Counted from the first letter of the stretch, positions 1-10,599 are shown. The stretch: 64,000 bases of DNA from Citromicrobium sp. JLT1363 (GCF_000186705.1 NZ_AEUE01000003.1:310001-374000), one strand, 5' to 3'. Notes: generated by a model not told the origin, from the sequence alone. Numbers and translations: made by a program.

Positions 1-1
1 T

Positions 2-292
2 AAGTGGAAGGCGGCGAATGAAGGGCTTGGCCTCTTGGTTCGCTTTTGTTCAGGTGATATGAACGCAGGTGTGTGGATCGAGCCAGATCAGAAGGCGGTT
101 TCGAAAGGTCTATTCGGCAAATTATCAAAACTATTCAGAGAGCTTTTGGAGTTTGCACGGCTCGTAGATGGAGACGAAGAGGGCGCGGCCTCGTCGGCGC
201 GCTTCGCATGTCCTCTCGGTACAGGCCGGACTCATCGGGTAAATGCCCGAGCCCTGCCTTTTGAGCTTGCAATTAAGCGTGAAAAAGAATGA
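2..292 (+). CDS. 3' end of an unidentified gene (cut by window edge)
   Basis: The reading frame is open from the left edge of the window to a TGA at 290-292, so the start lies outside. I see 96 residues with a plausible amphipathic helix around GKLSKLFRELLEFARL followed by an acidic stretch. No catalytic motif is visible. Its stop overlaps the ATG of the downstream reverse transcriptase in an ATGA arrangement at 289-292, which implies translational coupling and a two-gene operon. Base composition is less GC-rich than the ribosomal genes downstream. It could be the C-terminus of a partner protein or of a second reverse transcriptase, as in two-RT defence systems, but the visible part does not decide this. 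An alternative short ORF starting at the TTG at 35 is possible but less likely. Confidence 0.5.
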   Translation, partial: KWKAANEGLGLLVRFCSGDMNAGVWIEPDQKAVSKGLFGKLSKLFRELLEFARLVDGDEEGAASSARFACPLGTGRTHRVNARALPFELAIKREKE

Positions 293-1995
293 AGGCGCGC
301 CGCTCGTTATCTAACCGAGCGATACGACAATACAGGGCAAGAGATGTATTTCCGTATCTCTTGCTGCGCTACTTTTTGGAGGGTGATTTCGCAAGATCGG
401 ATGATTTTGCAATGAGGATTGCGCCACAGATATTTAGGTCGACAAATCATCCGAAGTATTTAGAAATACCATACTTCAAAGAGCGTGATTCTAAAGGTGA
501 AGTGCAGTACCGGTCGATGCACATGCCGGCCCCGAGCGAAGTGTTGGTTGAGGCATCGATCATTGCCGAATGTTCGGAAAAGGCTGATATCCCGGATAGA
601 AATGTGTGCTTTAGTTACTGGCCAACCGCGCCTGGTGATGAGACGGGCTTCTTTCAGCCGTACATGAAGGGTCTTAAGGCCCGGCAAGAAGCGGTCGCAG
701 AAGCCATCAGATCGAAGCCATCGTCTACGGTGAGATATCTGGATATCAAGAAATTTTATCCATCGATAACGTGTATGCGCGCCGAGCAAGTTTGGCAGGA
801 ATTTTGTTCAGGACATGGCATCTCGTCGACCTCACTTTTGGCTGGTCTTCATTTAATTAAGATGCATGAGAGGGTCGGCGACGGACGCATGCTGACTGGT
901 CCGATGTTCAGTCATCTCATGGGAAATTTGATTCTTAAAGATTTGGATCGGAAATGTTCCAAGCGCGAATCAAGGATATTTCGTTACGTGGACGATTTTA
1001 TTCTCGTTGGCGGCGCCGAGGTCGATCAAGACATCGATTGGCTTAGGGATGAATTGAGGGAATGTGGTTTCGAGGCACATGACGACAATTCGGATAAGAG
1101 CTTGACCGTTGAAGGGGCGGATTGGCTCGAGTCAGCGCGCGACTTCGAGAGCGGAGAGCTGTCGCGAGGCTGGATGACGCTAATAGGGGACATTAAGAAA
1201 TTCCTCCTTCTCAAGCCGAACGATGGTGATGAACTTATAGCTCTCCTTCGGGAAAATGGATTTCGACTTCCGATCCGGGCGTACCAAACCGCAGTTAACG
1301 AGGCGTCCACGTTCGAACGTGTTAGGCAGCTCAAGCTTTGGGGTTGGTTTCTCGCAAAGAGTAGGGGGCTCTCAGCTGCGAAAATCCTCACGAATGCGGT
1401 TTCATTGAGAGATAAAATCGAGGGGCAGGCGCGAGAGCTTCTCCTTGGCGAGCCGCCCAGTTCGGATTTTCAGAGAAAACGAATGGCGACAAAGCTGCGT
1501 TACAGACTTGGGCGGAGTCTTTATCTTAGCGGCACCGACTTCTTTGAGAGTAATTTGGTCCTTGCCACTGACTGGCCGGAGCTCGAGGTTCATTTTTCGT
1601 TGATGAAGGCGATGGTCACCGGCAATGCTGATCACGTGGTTGTAATGGGCGCCAATGTCGCTCAGGCGGCCGCGCAGCTCTTCGCAGCTTCGGACTCTGC
1701 CGCGGTATTTGAGAGCCGTATCGAATCGCCAGCTCAGCGGGTTGGGCTCTCAATCTTTATAGCGAATGGTGTTCCGGTTCGGGTAAGCGATGCTATCGAC
1801 AGCCCGCTTCTTCAGTTTGCAACCGGGCCGGTGACCTCTGGCCATTTTGACCGGTTAACGGGCTTTCTAAAGGATGCGGCTTGCTTGCATGGAATTGGTC
1901 CAGCGAAGCATAGTGGGATTATGAGGCGAGCATTCGACATTGCGGAAGAGGTTCATTTTGATGCCATTTCCCTCGATTATGGTTATTCGTTCTGA
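289..1995 (+). CDS. reverse transcriptase, defence/abortive-infection type
   Basis: A 568-residue RNA-directed DNA polymerase. The palm motifs are all visible: motif A is D152-IKKFYP, motif B runs G204-P..S208-H..G212-N, and motif C is Y233-VDD-F, so both catalytic aspartates of the YVDD box are intact. A motif D-like segment with LRECGFEAH follows at about 254-264. The roughly 280-residue C-terminal part has no domain I recognise and looks helical. There is no group II intron maturase domain, no integrase and no retron-like size, which points to the unknown-group (UG/DRT) or Abi-like reverse transcriptases that act in phage defence; I cannot name the subtype. The start ATG overlaps the stop of the upstream frame by 4 nt. 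Codon use and base composition are A/T-richer than the neighbouring ribosomal genes, suggesting horizontal acquisition. Confidence 0.85.
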   Translation: MKARRSLSNRAIRQYRARDVFPYLLLRYFLEGDFARSDDFAMRIAPQIFRSTNHPKYLEIPYFKERDSKGEVQYRSMHMPAPSEVLVEASIIAECSEKADIPDRNVCFSYWPTAPGDETGFFQPYMKGLKARQEAVAEAIRSKPSSTVRYLDIKKFYPSITCMRAEQVWQEFCSGHGISSTSLLAGLHLIKMHERVGDGRMLTGPMFSHLMGNLILKDLDRKCSKRESRIFRYVDDFILVGGAEVDQDIDWLRDELRECGFEAHDDNSDKSLTVEGADWLESARDFESGELSRGWMTLIGDIKKFLLLKPNDGDELIALLRENGFRLPIRAYQTAVNEASTFERVRQLKLWGWFLAKSRGLSAAKILTNAVSLRDKIEGQARELLLGEPPSSDFQRKRMATKLRYRLGRSLYLSGTDFFESNLVLATDWPELEVHFSLMKAMVTGNADHVVVMGANVAQAAAQLFAASDSAAVFESRIESPAQRVGLSIFIANGVPVRVSDAIDSPLLQFATGPVTSGHFDRLTGFLKDAACLHGIGPAKHSGIMRRAFDIAEEVHFDAISLDYGYSF

Positions 1996-2098
1996 ACTTG
2001 ACCCCCACCCCAAATCCTACTAAGCGCCCCTCAACCGAGGCAGGGCCCAGCTCTCGCCAAGGCTTATAGAGCTGAACATTGCCGGTCATGTCCCGGGG

Positions 2099-2210
2099 CT
2101 GTCGCACGATGCGTCGGCCTCTTTCTCGTAAGGGAAGGGCAGCCGTCAAAGTAATCCGGGTGGCCCCTCGTGGGCGCGTTCGGGTGGAGCGTTTCAGGCT
2201 CGTGCGACAG
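2099..2210. repeat. long-range 11-bp inverted repeat, possible structured RNA
   Basis: CTGTCGCACGA at 2099-2109 is the exact reverse complement of the sequence at 2200-2210. The enclosed 90 nt can form further local pairing. It lies about 100 nt downstream of the reverse transcriptase stop. It could be a processing structure, a remnant of an inserted element, or part of a non-coding RNA associated with the reverse transcriptase; nothing in the sequence chooses between these. Confidence 0.35.
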
Positions 2211-2337
2211 TCTCGCCAGGCGGTGCCGCCCATGCGCACTCGCCCCGCTTGCCTGCACGACCCCGATACACTCCATTCGAGCGCAAGCGCGAAGCCATCC
2301 TGGAAATGGGGGCTCGCTCTCGTTCCGCTTGCCCTAA

Positions 2338-2396
2338 GCGTGCTTCGACCCCCGCCTTCGCGGGGGCAGGCAAGCTCAGGATGAGCGGGGTTGGTG
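2338..2396. repeat. palindromic intergenic repeat unit (partial)
   Basis: Contains a 7-bp stem with a CTTC loop (2349-2366, CCCCCGC paired with GCGGGGG) followed by the module CAAGCTCAGGATGAGCGG. The GCTTCGAC...CTCAG.A.GAGCGG framework recurs at about 62084-62109 in this window, so it is a dispersed intergenic repeat family rather than a gene-specific terminator. Confidence 0.5.
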
Positions 2397-2450
2397 AGGC
2401 CTCGCACGAAACTGACCGTACCGAACGAAATTGGCAGAAGAGAGAATTTA

Positions 2451-2822
2451 ATGCCGACGATCAACCAGCTGGTCCGCAAGGGCCGCACGCCGCAGAAGGC
2501 CAAGTCGAAGGTCCCTGCGATGGAGCAGAACCCGCAGAAGCGCGGCGTCTGCACCCGCGTCTATACGACGACCCCGAAGAAGCCGAACTCGGCTCTGCGC
2601 AAGGTGGCCAAGGTTCGCCTGACCAACCAGCGCGAAGTCATCAGCTACATCCCGGGCGAAGGCCACAACCTGCAGGAGCACTCGGTTGTGCTGATCCGCG
2701 GCGGCCGTGTGCGCGACCTTCCCGGCGTGCGCTACCACGTGCTGCGCGGCGTGCTCGACACGCAGGGCGTCAAGGACCGCAAGCAGTCGCGCTCCAAGTA
2801 TGGTGCGAAGCGGCCGAAGTAA
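2451..2822 (+). CDS. rpsL: 30S ribosomal protein S12
   Basis: A 123-residue S12, the usual length, sitting at the decoding centre of the 30S subunit. The conserved [13 protein letters not shown] loop keeps Lys43. At residue 88, where E. coli has Lys in [13 protein letters not shown], this protein has Arg (codon CGC at 2712-2714). Substitution of that lysine by arginine is a classical streptomycin-resistance change in E. coli and Mycobacterium tuberculosis. The start is the ATG at 2451, chosen from the conserved [11 protein letters not shown] beginning; a longer in-frame upstream extension is discarded. It is first in the rpsL-rpsG-fusA-tuf (str) cluster. Confidence 0.98.
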   Translation: MPTINQLVRKGRTPQKAKSKVPAMEQNPQKRGVCTRVYTTTPKKPNSALRKVAKVRLTNQREVISYIPGEGHNLQEHSVVLIRGGRVRDLPGVRYHVLRGVLDTQGVKDRKQSRSKYGAKRPK

Positions 2823-2832
2823 GCCTTTTCCC

Positions 2833-2917
2833 GTCATCCCCGCGCATGCGGGGATTCCGCTTCTTCCTCCTCATGGAGCAATCGAAGCGGGACCCCGGAT
2901 CAGGTCCGGGGTGACGA
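2833..2917. repeat. palindromic repeat inside the str operon
   Basis: An 85-bp imperfect inverted repeat beginning CGTCATCCCC and ending GGGGTGACG, with inner hairpins (GCGGGGATTCCGC side and ACCCCGGATCAGGTCCGGGGT side). It is the same family as the element at 32199-32284. It lies between rpsL and rpsG, so the whole hairpin would be transcribed in the str mRNA. Confidence 0.75.
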
Positions 2918-2942
2918 ATTTGAGAATTTTGGAGACACTGAA

Positions 2943-3413
2943 ATGAGTCGTCGTCGTCGCCCGGAGAAGCGGGAAATCCTGCCCGATCCCAAGTTCAAGG
3001 ATCTGGTGCTCTCGAAGTTCATGAACAACCTGATGTATGACGGTAAGAAGGCTGTTGCCGAAAAGATCGTCTACACCGCGCTCGACACCGTCGAAGCGAA
3101 GGCCAAGGCGGACCCGGTGGAGCTGTTCCACGCCGCGCTGGACAACATCAAGCCGCAGGTCGAAGTGCGCAGCCGCCGTGTCGGTGGTGCGACCTACCAG
3201 GTGCCCGTTGAAGTGCGTCCCGAACGTGCGCAGGCGCTGGCGATCCGCTGGCTGATCACCGCCTCGCGCGGTCGCCCGGAAACCACCATGAGCGCGCGCC
3301 TTTCGGGCGAGCTGATGGATGCGGCCAACAATCGCGGCAACGCGGTCAAGAAGCGCGAAGATACGCACCGCATGGCGGATGCGAACCGCGCGTTCAGCCA
3401 CTACCGCTGGTAA
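2943..3413 (+). CDS. rpsG: 30S ribosomal protein S7
   Basis: A 156-residue S7, full length for the family, which nucleates the 3' domain of 16S rRNA and contacts the E site. The N-terminal [16 protein letters not shown] and the conserved [13 protein letters not shown] and [11 protein letters not shown] segments are typical. It follows rpsL after a 120-bp gap occupied by a palindromic repeat. In gammaproteobacteria S7 represses the str operon at the rpsL-rpsG junction; here the repeat occupies that spacer, so whether the control is kept is unclear. Confidence 0.97.
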   Translation: MSRRRRPEKREILPDPKFKDLVLSKFMNNLMYDGKKAVAEKIVYTALDTVEAKAKADPVELFHAALDNIKPQVEVRSRRVGGATYQVPVEVRPERAQALAIRWLITASRGRPETTMSARLSGELMDAANNRGNAVKKREDTHRMADANRAFSHYRW

Positions 3414-3427
3414 TTATCGGGTCAGGG

Positions 3428-3456
3428 CGCGCCGCCTGCACGGCGGGCGCGTCTTT
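3428..3456 (+). terminator. weak hairpin downstream of rpsG
   Basis: A GC-rich stem with one bulge (CGCGCCGCC at 3428-3436 with GGCGGGCGCG at 3442-3451) is followed by TCTTTAT. It is terminator-like but the T tract is short, so partial attenuation before fusA is more likely than full termination. Confidence 0.4.
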
Positions 3457-3533
3457 ATCCGGTCACATAAAGACCCATATGGGGTGCAGCTTACCCGGCT
3501 CCCCCTCACTCTGACCTTTCCGAGGAATTGACA

Positions 3534-5666
<2,133 letters not shown>

Positions 5667-5685
5667 GGCGAGCGATAGGTTTAGG

Positions 5686-5719
5686 GGCGGCGCCTGATTT
5701 TGAGCGGGCGCCGCCTTTT
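5686..5719 (+). terminator. intrinsic terminator-like hairpin after fusA
   Basis: A perfect 9-bp stem, GGCGGCGCC at 5686-5694 with GGCGCCGCC at 5707-5715, is followed directly by TTTT. It lies 20 nt after the fusA stop and 45 nt before tuf, so it could lower tuf read-through or protect the 3' end of an upstream message. Confidence 0.65.
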
Positions 5720-5760
5720 CCCCGCACAAATCCCATTTCAGACAGAGGTAATTAGAGAAA

Positions 5761-6951
5761 ATGGCGAAGGAAAAGTTCGAGCGGAACAAGCCGCACTGCA
5801 ACATCGGCACCATTGGTCACGTTGACCACGGCAAGACCACGCTGACCGCGGCGATCACCAAGGTCATGTCCGAAACCTACGGCGGCCAGGCCGTTGATTT
5901 CGCAAACATCGACAAGGCGCCGGAAGAGCGTGAGCGCGGCATCACCATTTCGACCGCGCACGTCGAATACGAAACCGACGCGCGCCACTATGCGCACGTC
6001 GACTGCCCCGGCCACGCCGACTATGTGAAGAACATGATCACCGGTGCGGCGCAGATGGACGGCGCCATTCTGGTGGTGAACGCTGCCGACGGCCCCATGC
6101 CGCAGACCCGTGAGCACATCCTGCTCTCGCGTCAGGTCGGCGTGCCGGCGCTGGTCGTGTACCTGAACAAGGTCGACCAGGTCGACGACGAGGAAATCCT
6201 CGAGCTGGTCGAGCTGGAAGTTCGCGAACTGCTCAGTGAATACGATTTCGACGGCGACAATATTCCGATCGTCAAGGGTTCGGCCCTGGCCGCCCTCGAA
6301 GGCCGCGACGACAACATCGGCAAGGATTCGATCATCGAGCTGATGAAGGCCGTTGACGAGCACATCCCGCAGCCGGAACGCCCGGTCGATCAGGACTTCC
6401 TGATGCCGATCGAAGACGTGTTCTCGATCTCGGGTCGTGGTACGGTTGTGACCGGCCGTGTCGAAACCGGCGTTGTGAACGTTGGTGACGAAGTCGAAAT
6501 CGTCGGCATCAAGGACACCACCAAGACGACCGTCACCGGCGTCGAAATGTTCCGCAAGCTGCTCGATCGCGGTGAAGCCGGCGACAACATCGGTGCCCTG
6601 ATTCGCGGCGTTGCCCGTGAAGACGTGGAGCGTGGCCAGGTGCTCGCGAAGCCGGGTTCGGTTACGCCGCACACCGAATTCAGCGCCGAAGTCTACGTGC
6701 TGTCGAAGGACGAAGGTGGCCGTCACACGCCGTTCTTCGCCAACTACCGCCCGCAGTTCTACTTCCGCACCACCGACGTGACCGGTGAAGTGATCCTCCC
6801 CGAGGGCACCGAGATGGTCATGCCGGGCGACAACGTGACGATCGGCGTGAAGCTGATCGCGCCGATCGCGATGGACGAAGGCCTGCGCTTCGCAATCCGC
6901 GAAGGTGGCCGGACCGTCGGTTCGGGGGTTGTCAGCAAGATCACCGTCTAA
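5761..6951 (+). CDS. tuf: translation elongation factor Tu
   Basis: A 396-residue EF-Tu that delivers aminoacyl-tRNA to the ribosome. The N-terminal GTPase motifs GHVDHGKTT (about 18-26), DCPGHADY and NKVDQ are present, with the C-terminal barrel segments GTVVTGRVE and [13 protein letters not shown]. The start follows a short purine-rich leader (GAGGTAATTAGAGAAA). It is preceded by the fusA hairpin and followed by two more hairpins before rpsJ, so it may be partly an independent unit. Whether a second tuf copy exists elsewhere cannot be seen. Confidence 0.98.
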   Translation: MAKEKFERNKPHCNIGTIGHVDHGKTTLTAAITKVMSETYGGQAVDFANIDKAPEERERGITISTAHVEYETDARHYAHVDCPGHADYVKNMITGAAQMDGAILVVNAADGPMPQTREHILLSRQVGVPALVVYLNKVDQVDDEEILELVELEVRELLSEYDFDGDNIPIVKGSALAALEGRDDNIGKDSIIELMKAVDEHIPQPERPVDQDFLMPIEDVFSISGRGTVVTGRVETGVVNVGDEVEIVGIKDTTKTTVTGVEMFRKLLDRGEAGDNIGALIRGVAREDVERGQVLAKPGSVTPHTEFSAEVYVLSKDEGGRHTPFFANYRPQFYFRTTDVTGEVILPEGTEMVMPGDNVTIGVKLIAPIAMDEGLRFAIREGGRTVGSGVVSKITV

Positions 6952-6965
6952 TATAGGCGCCTGCA

Positions 6966-6992
6966 CCGGCGGGGGATTCGCTCCTCCGCCGG
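6966..6992 (+). terminator. hairpin downstream of tuf (first of two)
   Basis: An 11-bp stem with one G.U pair, CCGGCGGGGGA at 6966-6976 with TCCTCCGCCGG at 6982-6992, closed by a 5-nt TTCGC loop. There is no T tract, so it may be an mRNA-stabilising or processing hairpin. Confidence 0.4.
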
Positions 6993-7008
6993 TCAGATTT
7001 CACGGGGG

Positions 7009-7056
7009 CCGCCCCTCACCGAGAACTTCGGTTGGGTGGGGCGGTTCTTTATTTTT
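7009..7056 (+). terminator. intrinsic terminator-like hairpin between tuf and rpsJ
   Basis: CCGCCCC at 7009-7015 pairs with GGGGCGG at 7038-7044, with a second inner stem (CCGA at 7019-7022 with TCGG at 7028-7031). A T-rich run TTCTTTATTTTT follows. It separates the str genes from the S10 operon and probably terminates or attenuates transcription. Confidence 0.6.
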
Positions 7057-7098
7057 GGGGCTTCGGCCCTCGGCTCTTTCGCATCGGTAGACTAGGAC

Positions 7099-7410
7099 AT
7101 GGACGCACAGAATATCCGTATTCGCCTCAAGGCCTTCGACCACCGCGTGCTCGACCAGGCAACGGGCGAGATCGCGGATACTGCACGCCGCACCGGCGCA
7201 CTCATCCGTGGACCTATTCCCCTGCCGACGCGCATCGAGAAGTTCACCGTGAACCGCGGCCCGCACATCGACAAGAAGTCGCGCGAGCAGTTCGAGGTGC
7301 GCACCTACAAGCGGCTGCTCGACATCGTGCAGCCCAACGCCCAGACGGTCGATGCGCTGATGAAGCTGGACCTCGCTGCGGGCGTGAACGTGGAAATCAA
7401 GCTCGCTTAA
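7099..7410 (+). CDS. rpsJ: 30S ribosomal protein S10
   Basis: A 103-residue S10 (NusE), part of the 30S head and also a transcription antitermination factor partner of NusB. The sequences [40 protein letters not shown] and the [16 protein letters not shown] end are diagnostic. It opens the S10 operon but is separated from rplC by an unusually long, structured 284-nt spacer, unlike the tight packing of the rest of the cluster. Confidence 0.98.
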   Translation: MDAQNIRIRLKAFDHRVLDQATGEIADTARRTGALIRGPIPLPTRIEKFTVNRGPHIDKKSREQFEVRTYKRLLDIVQPNAQTVDALMKLDLAAGVNVEIKLA

Positions 7411-7694
7411 GCGACTCGATTTTCCGTCCTCCTGCTGGACGTTAAGCGGGCAGGGAAGTTTCGGGGCGCTCGATAGCCCCGCCGGGCCGCAAGGCCAGGC
7501 AAGACATCGGGATACCGCCGGACCATTCCTTCGGGAATCAGGCCGGGTCTGCGTCCCCCGTCTCGCGCTCCTGTTCCCAGGCGCGCAATCAGCCCGGACG
7601 GGGCGACGCATCACAATTTGGGCTGGGGCCGGTTGAAAACGGCCCGCAAGCACCTCGGATGGGCCGGGGTGCCTCTGTTTAGGAGTTCAAGACG
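7411..7694 (+). promoter_or_regulatory. structured rpsJ-rplC spacer, possible ribosomal-protein leader
   Basis: This 284-nt spacer has no gene but a series of short hairpins: CGGGGC/GCCCCG (7462-7481), GGCC with a GCAA loop (7485-7496), ATTCC with a TTCG loop (7525-7538), and GGGCCG/CGGCCC (7626-7645). An AGGAG ribosome-binding site precedes rplC. In E. coli L4 controls the S10 operon through a leader upstream of rpsJ; here the comparable structure, if regulatory, lies one gene later. I infer a leader or attenuator role from the structure density only. Confidence 0.45.
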
Positions 7695-8531
7695 ATGCGC
7701 ACAGGCGTGATCGCGAAAAAAGTCGGGATGACCCGCCTCTTCCAGGAGGACGGACGGCACGTGCCCGTAACCGTTCTGGCGCTGGAAGGCTGTCAGGTCA
7801 CCGGCAATCGCACCCAGGACCGCGACGGCTACTGGTCCGTCCAGGTCGGTTCGGGCGAAGCGAAGCAGAAGAACGTCAACAAGCCGCAGCGCGAAGCTTT
7901 CGCGAAGGCGGAAGTGGGCCTGAAGATGAAGGTCGCGGAATTCCGTGTCGAGAACGAGGAAGGTCTCCTTCCCGTCGGCGCGACGATCACCGCCGATCAC
8001 TTCATTGCGGGCCAGAAGGTCGACGTGTCCGGCTACACGCAGGGCAAGGGCTTTGCCGGCGCCATGAAGCGCTGGGGCTTCGGCGGTCTGCGCGCCACGC
8101 ACGGCGTTTCGCTGTCGCACCGTTCGCACGGTTCGACCGGTAACCGCCAGGATCCCGGCCGCGTGTTCAAGAACAAGAAGATGGCCGGCCACATGGGCGA
8201 CCGTCAGCGCACGCAGCAGAACCTCGAGATCGTCCGTACGGACTCCGAGCGTGGTCTGCTGTTCGTGAAGGGCTCCGTGCCCGGCGCGAAGAACAGCTGG
8301 ATGCTGGTGGCCGATGCAGTGAAGCTGCCGATGCCGGCCGATGCGCCGTTCCCCGGTGCGATGCGTCGCAATGCCGACGAAATCGAGCACGAGGAAGCGG
8401 ATGCCGGCCTGGTCGAGACCGCGGCGGAGCACGAAGTGCACACCGAAGTCACGCCCGAGCAGCAGGAAAAGCTGATGCAGCAGCAGGATGCCGGCGCCGA
8501 GAGCGACGACACCGAAGGCAAGGAGTCCTGA
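7695..8531 (+). CDS. rplC: 50S ribosomal protein L3 with acidic C-terminal tail
   Basis: L3 nucleates 50S assembly and reaches the peptidyl-transferase centre. The core is at about residues 1-215, with [16 protein letters not shown] at the start and the loop [23 protein letters not shown] at about 147-168. The protein is 278 residues against about 209 in E. coli. The extra 60 or so residues at the C-terminus are strongly acidic and Gln-rich ([23 protein letters not shown]) and look disordered. The ATG at 7695 follows an AGGAG site. rplD follows after 2 nt. Confidence 0.97.
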   Translation: MRTGVIAKKVGMTRLFQEDGRHVPVTVLALEGCQVTGNRTQDRDGYWSVQVGSGEAKQKNVNKPQREAFAKAEVGLKMKVAEFRVENEEGLLPVGATITADHFIAGQKVDVSGYTQGKGFAGAMKRWGFGGLRATHGVSLSHRSHGSTGNRQDPGRVFKNKKMAGHMGDRQRTQQNLEIVRTDSERGLLFVKGSVPGAKNSWMLVADAVKLPMPADAPFPGAMRRNADEIEHEEADAGLVETAAEHEVHTEVTPEQQEKLMQQQDAGAESDDTEGKES

Positions 8532-8533
8532 TC

Positions 8534-9160
8534 GTGAAGATCGCGATACAGAAAATCGATGGCGGCAAGGGCTCGGGTGATATCGAGCTGAACGATGCCG
8601 TGTTCGGGGTGGAGCCCCGGACCGACATTCTTCACCGGGTCGTCACCTGGCAGCTGTGGAACCGCCGTGCGACCGCACGCCCGACGCGTGAGCGTTCGGA
8701 CGTGGCCCGCACCGGCAAGAAGTTCGGCCGTCAGAAGGGTTCGGGCGGCGCTCGCCACGGCGATCGCGGCGCACCGATCTTCATCGGCGGCGGCAAGGCC
8801 CACGGCGCGCGCAAGCGCGACTTCAACATGTCGCTGAACAAGAAGATCCGTTCGCTCGGCCTCAAGATGGCGCTCAGCACCAAGGCCAAGGACGGCCTGG
8901 TGGTGGTCGACAGTCTTGAGCTGGAGGACGCCAAGACGAAGGCGCTGAAAGGCCACTTCGACAAGGCGGGCTGGAACGGCAAGGTTCTGGTGATCGACGG
9001 CGAGAGCGTGAACGAAGGTTTCGCGCGCGCTGCCGGTAACCTCCCGGGCGTGAACGTGATGCCGGCGATCGGCGCCAACGTGTACGACATCCTGAAGCAC
9101 GACACGCTGGTCCTCACCAAGGACGCGGTCGAAAAGCTGGAGGCGCGCTTCAATGGCTAA
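8534..9160 (+). CDS. rplD: 50S ribosomal protein L4
   Basis: A 208-residue L4 with the long internal loop rich in Arg/Gly/Lys ([30 protein letters not shown], here described as residues about 45-75) that lines the nascent-peptide exit tunnel. The start is a GTG at 8534, 2 nt after the rplC stop; no ATG fits the conserved beginning. In E. coli L4 is also the autogenous repressor of the S10 operon. Its end overlaps rplW by 8 nt, indicating translational coupling. Confidence 0.97.
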   Translation: MKIAIQKIDGGKGSGDIELNDAVFGVEPRTDILHRVVTWQLWNRRATARPTRERSDVARTGKKFGRQKGSGGARHGDRGAPIFIGGGKAHGARKRDFNMSLNKKIRSLGLKMALSTKAKDGLVVVDSLELEDAKTKALKGHFDKAGWNGKVLVIDGESVNEGFARAAGNLPGVNVMPAIGANVYDILKHDTLVLTKDAVEKLEARFNG

Positions 9161-9461
9161 GAAGCAGGAAATCGACGCGCGGCACTACGACGTGATCCTC
9201 GCGCCGCACATCACCGAAAAATCCACGCTTGCGAGCGAGAACAACGCGGTGGTCTTCAAGGTGTCGAACGACGCCACGAAGCCGCAGATCCGCGAAGCGG
9301 TGGAAGCGCTGTTCGACGTGAAGGTCGCGGGCGTGAACACCATCGTGACCAAGGGCAAGGTCAAGCGCTGGCGGGGCAAGCCCTATCGTCGCAACGACGT
9401 GAAGAAGGCGATCGTGACGCTGAAGGACGGCGATTCCATCGACGTCACGAGCGGCGTCTGA
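9153..9461 (+). CDS. rplW: 50S ribosomal protein L23
   Basis: A 102-residue L23, which surrounds the peptide exit site and is the docking site for trigger factor and SRP. The conserved [14 protein letters not shown] beginning, [14 protein letters not shown] and [19 protein letters not shown] segments are all present. It starts inside the end of rplD (8-nt overlap) and precedes rplB by 17 nt. The C-terminus is close to the usual length. Confidence 0.97.
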   Translation: MAKKQEIDARHYDVILAPHITEKSTLASENNAVVFKVSNDATKPQIREAVEALFDVKVAGVNTIVTKGKVKRWRGKPYRRNDVKKAIVTLKDGDSIDVTSGV

Positions 9462-9478
9462 GGAGCTAGGACGGAACC

Positions 9479-10315
9479 ATGGCACTCAAGAACTACAAAC
9501 CGACCAGCCCGGCCCGTCGTGGCCTGATCCTGGTCGACAAGTCCGGGCTCTACAAGGGTTCGCCGGTCAAGACGCTTACCGAAGGCAAGCGCAAGACGGG
9601 CGGTCGCAACAACAAGGGCCACGTCACCAGTCGCGGGATCGCGGGCGGTCACAAGCAGAAGTATCGTTACATCGACTTCAAGCGCCGCAAGTGGGACGTC
9701 GAAGGCACTGTTGAGCGGATCGAGTACGATCCCAACCGCACCGCCTTCATCGCGCTTATCAAGTATGCCGACGAAGAGCTGGCCTACATCATCGCGCCGC
9801 AGCGGCTTGCCGTTGGCGACAAGGTGGTGGCTGGCGAACGCGTCGACACCAAGCCGGGCAACGCGATGCCGCTGGGCAACATGCCGGTCGGCACCATCAT
9901 CCACAACGTGGAGATGAAGCCGGGCAAGGGCGGGCAGATCGCGCGTTCGGCAGGTGCCTACGTGCAGCTGGTCGGTCGCGACCGCGGCATGGTGATCGTG
10001 CGCCTCAACTCGGGCGAGCAGCGTTACCTGCGCGCCGATTGCATGGGTACGGTTGGCGCGGTGTCGAACCCCGACAACCAGAACCAGAACTTCGGCAAGG
10101 CCGGTCGCACCCGCTGGAAGGGCCGCCGTCCGCTGACCCGCGGTGTCGCAAAGAACCCGGTCGATCACCCCCACGGCGGTGGTGAAGGCAAGACCAGCGG
10201 TGGCCGCCATCCGGTGACCCCGTGGGGCAAGCCGACCAAGGGCGCCCGCACCCGCAAGAACAAGCAGACGGACAAGATGATCATCCGTTCGCGCCACGCG
10301 AAGAAGAAGAGGTAA
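9479..10315 (+). CDS. rplB: 50S ribosomal protein L2
   Basis: A 278-residue L2, one of the most conserved 50S proteins, needed for subunit association and peptidyl-transferase activity. Signature segments include [21 protein letters not shown], the [13 protein letters not shown] region, and the [10 protein letters not shown] motif carrying the functionally important histidine in the C-terminal part. The length and both ends match the family. An AGGAG-type site lies upstream. It is followed by rpsS after 8 nt. Confidence 0.98.
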   Translation: MALKNYKPTSPARRGLILVDKSGLYKGSPVKTLTEGKRKTGGRNNKGHVTSRGIAGGHKQKYRYIDFKRRKWDVEGTVERIEYDPNRTAFIALIKYADEELAYIIAPQRLAVGDKVVAGERVDTKPGNAMPLGNMPVGTIIHNVEMKPGKGGQIARSAGAYVQLVGRDRGMVIVRLNSGEQRYLRADCMGTVGAVSNPDNQNQNFGKAGRTRWKGRRPLTRGVAKNPVDHPHGGGEGKTSGGRHPVTPWGKPTKGARTRKNKQTDKMIIRSRHAKKKR

Positions 10316-10323
10316 TCGCAGCA

Positions 10324-10599
10324 ATGGCACGTTCCGTTTGGAAAGGTCCGTTTGTGGAACTCAGCCTTCTCAAGAAGGCAGAGGATGCACAGGAAAAGGC
10401 CAGCACCGCGCCGATCAAGACCTGGTCGCGCCGCTCCACCATCCTGCCGCAGTTCGTTGGGCTGACGTTCAACGTCTACAACGGCCACAAGTTTATCCCG
10501 GTCTCCGTCTCCGAAGAGATGGTCGGTCACAAGCTCGGTGAATTCGCGCCCACGCGCACCTTCCCGGGCCATGCTGCCGACAAGAAAGGCAAGCGCTGA
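10324..10599 (+). CDS. rpsS: 30S ribosomal protein S19
   Basis: A 91-residue S19 from the 30S head, which contacts S13 and the A-site finger. The start is the ATG at 10324, giving the conserved [11 protein letters not shown]; the longer upstream frame overlaps rplB and is not used. [21 protein letters not shown] and the basic C-terminal [12 protein letters not shown] are typical. Its TGA shares one base with the ATG of rplV. Confidence 0.97.
   Translation: MARSVWKGPFVELSLLKKAEDAQEKASTAPIKTWSRRSTILPQFVGLTFNVYNGHKFIPVSVSEEMVGHKLGEFAPTRTFPGHAADKKGKR

Larger units (their letters stand above)
1996..2450. other. 455-bp spacer between the reverse transcriptase and rpsL
   Basis: No convincing gene is present; the short frames on both strands have the arginine/proline-rich composition of GC-rich shadows. 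The spacer contains an 11-bp perfect inverted repeat (2099-2109 with 2200-2210) enclosing 90 nt, and a palindromic repeat unit at about 2338-2396. I did not find a clear sigma-70 promoter for rpsL, although it must lie here or upstream. Confidence 0.5.

Noticed and set aside
289-1995. Assignment of the reverse transcriptase to a specific DRT subtype or to a retron
   Set aside because: The partner is cut off, no retron msr/msd-like region was identified, and motif inspection alone cannot place it.
1919-2554. A 211-codon minus-strand frame between the reverse transcriptase and rpsL
   Set aside because: It overlaps both genes, has shadow-like composition and no ribosome-binding site.
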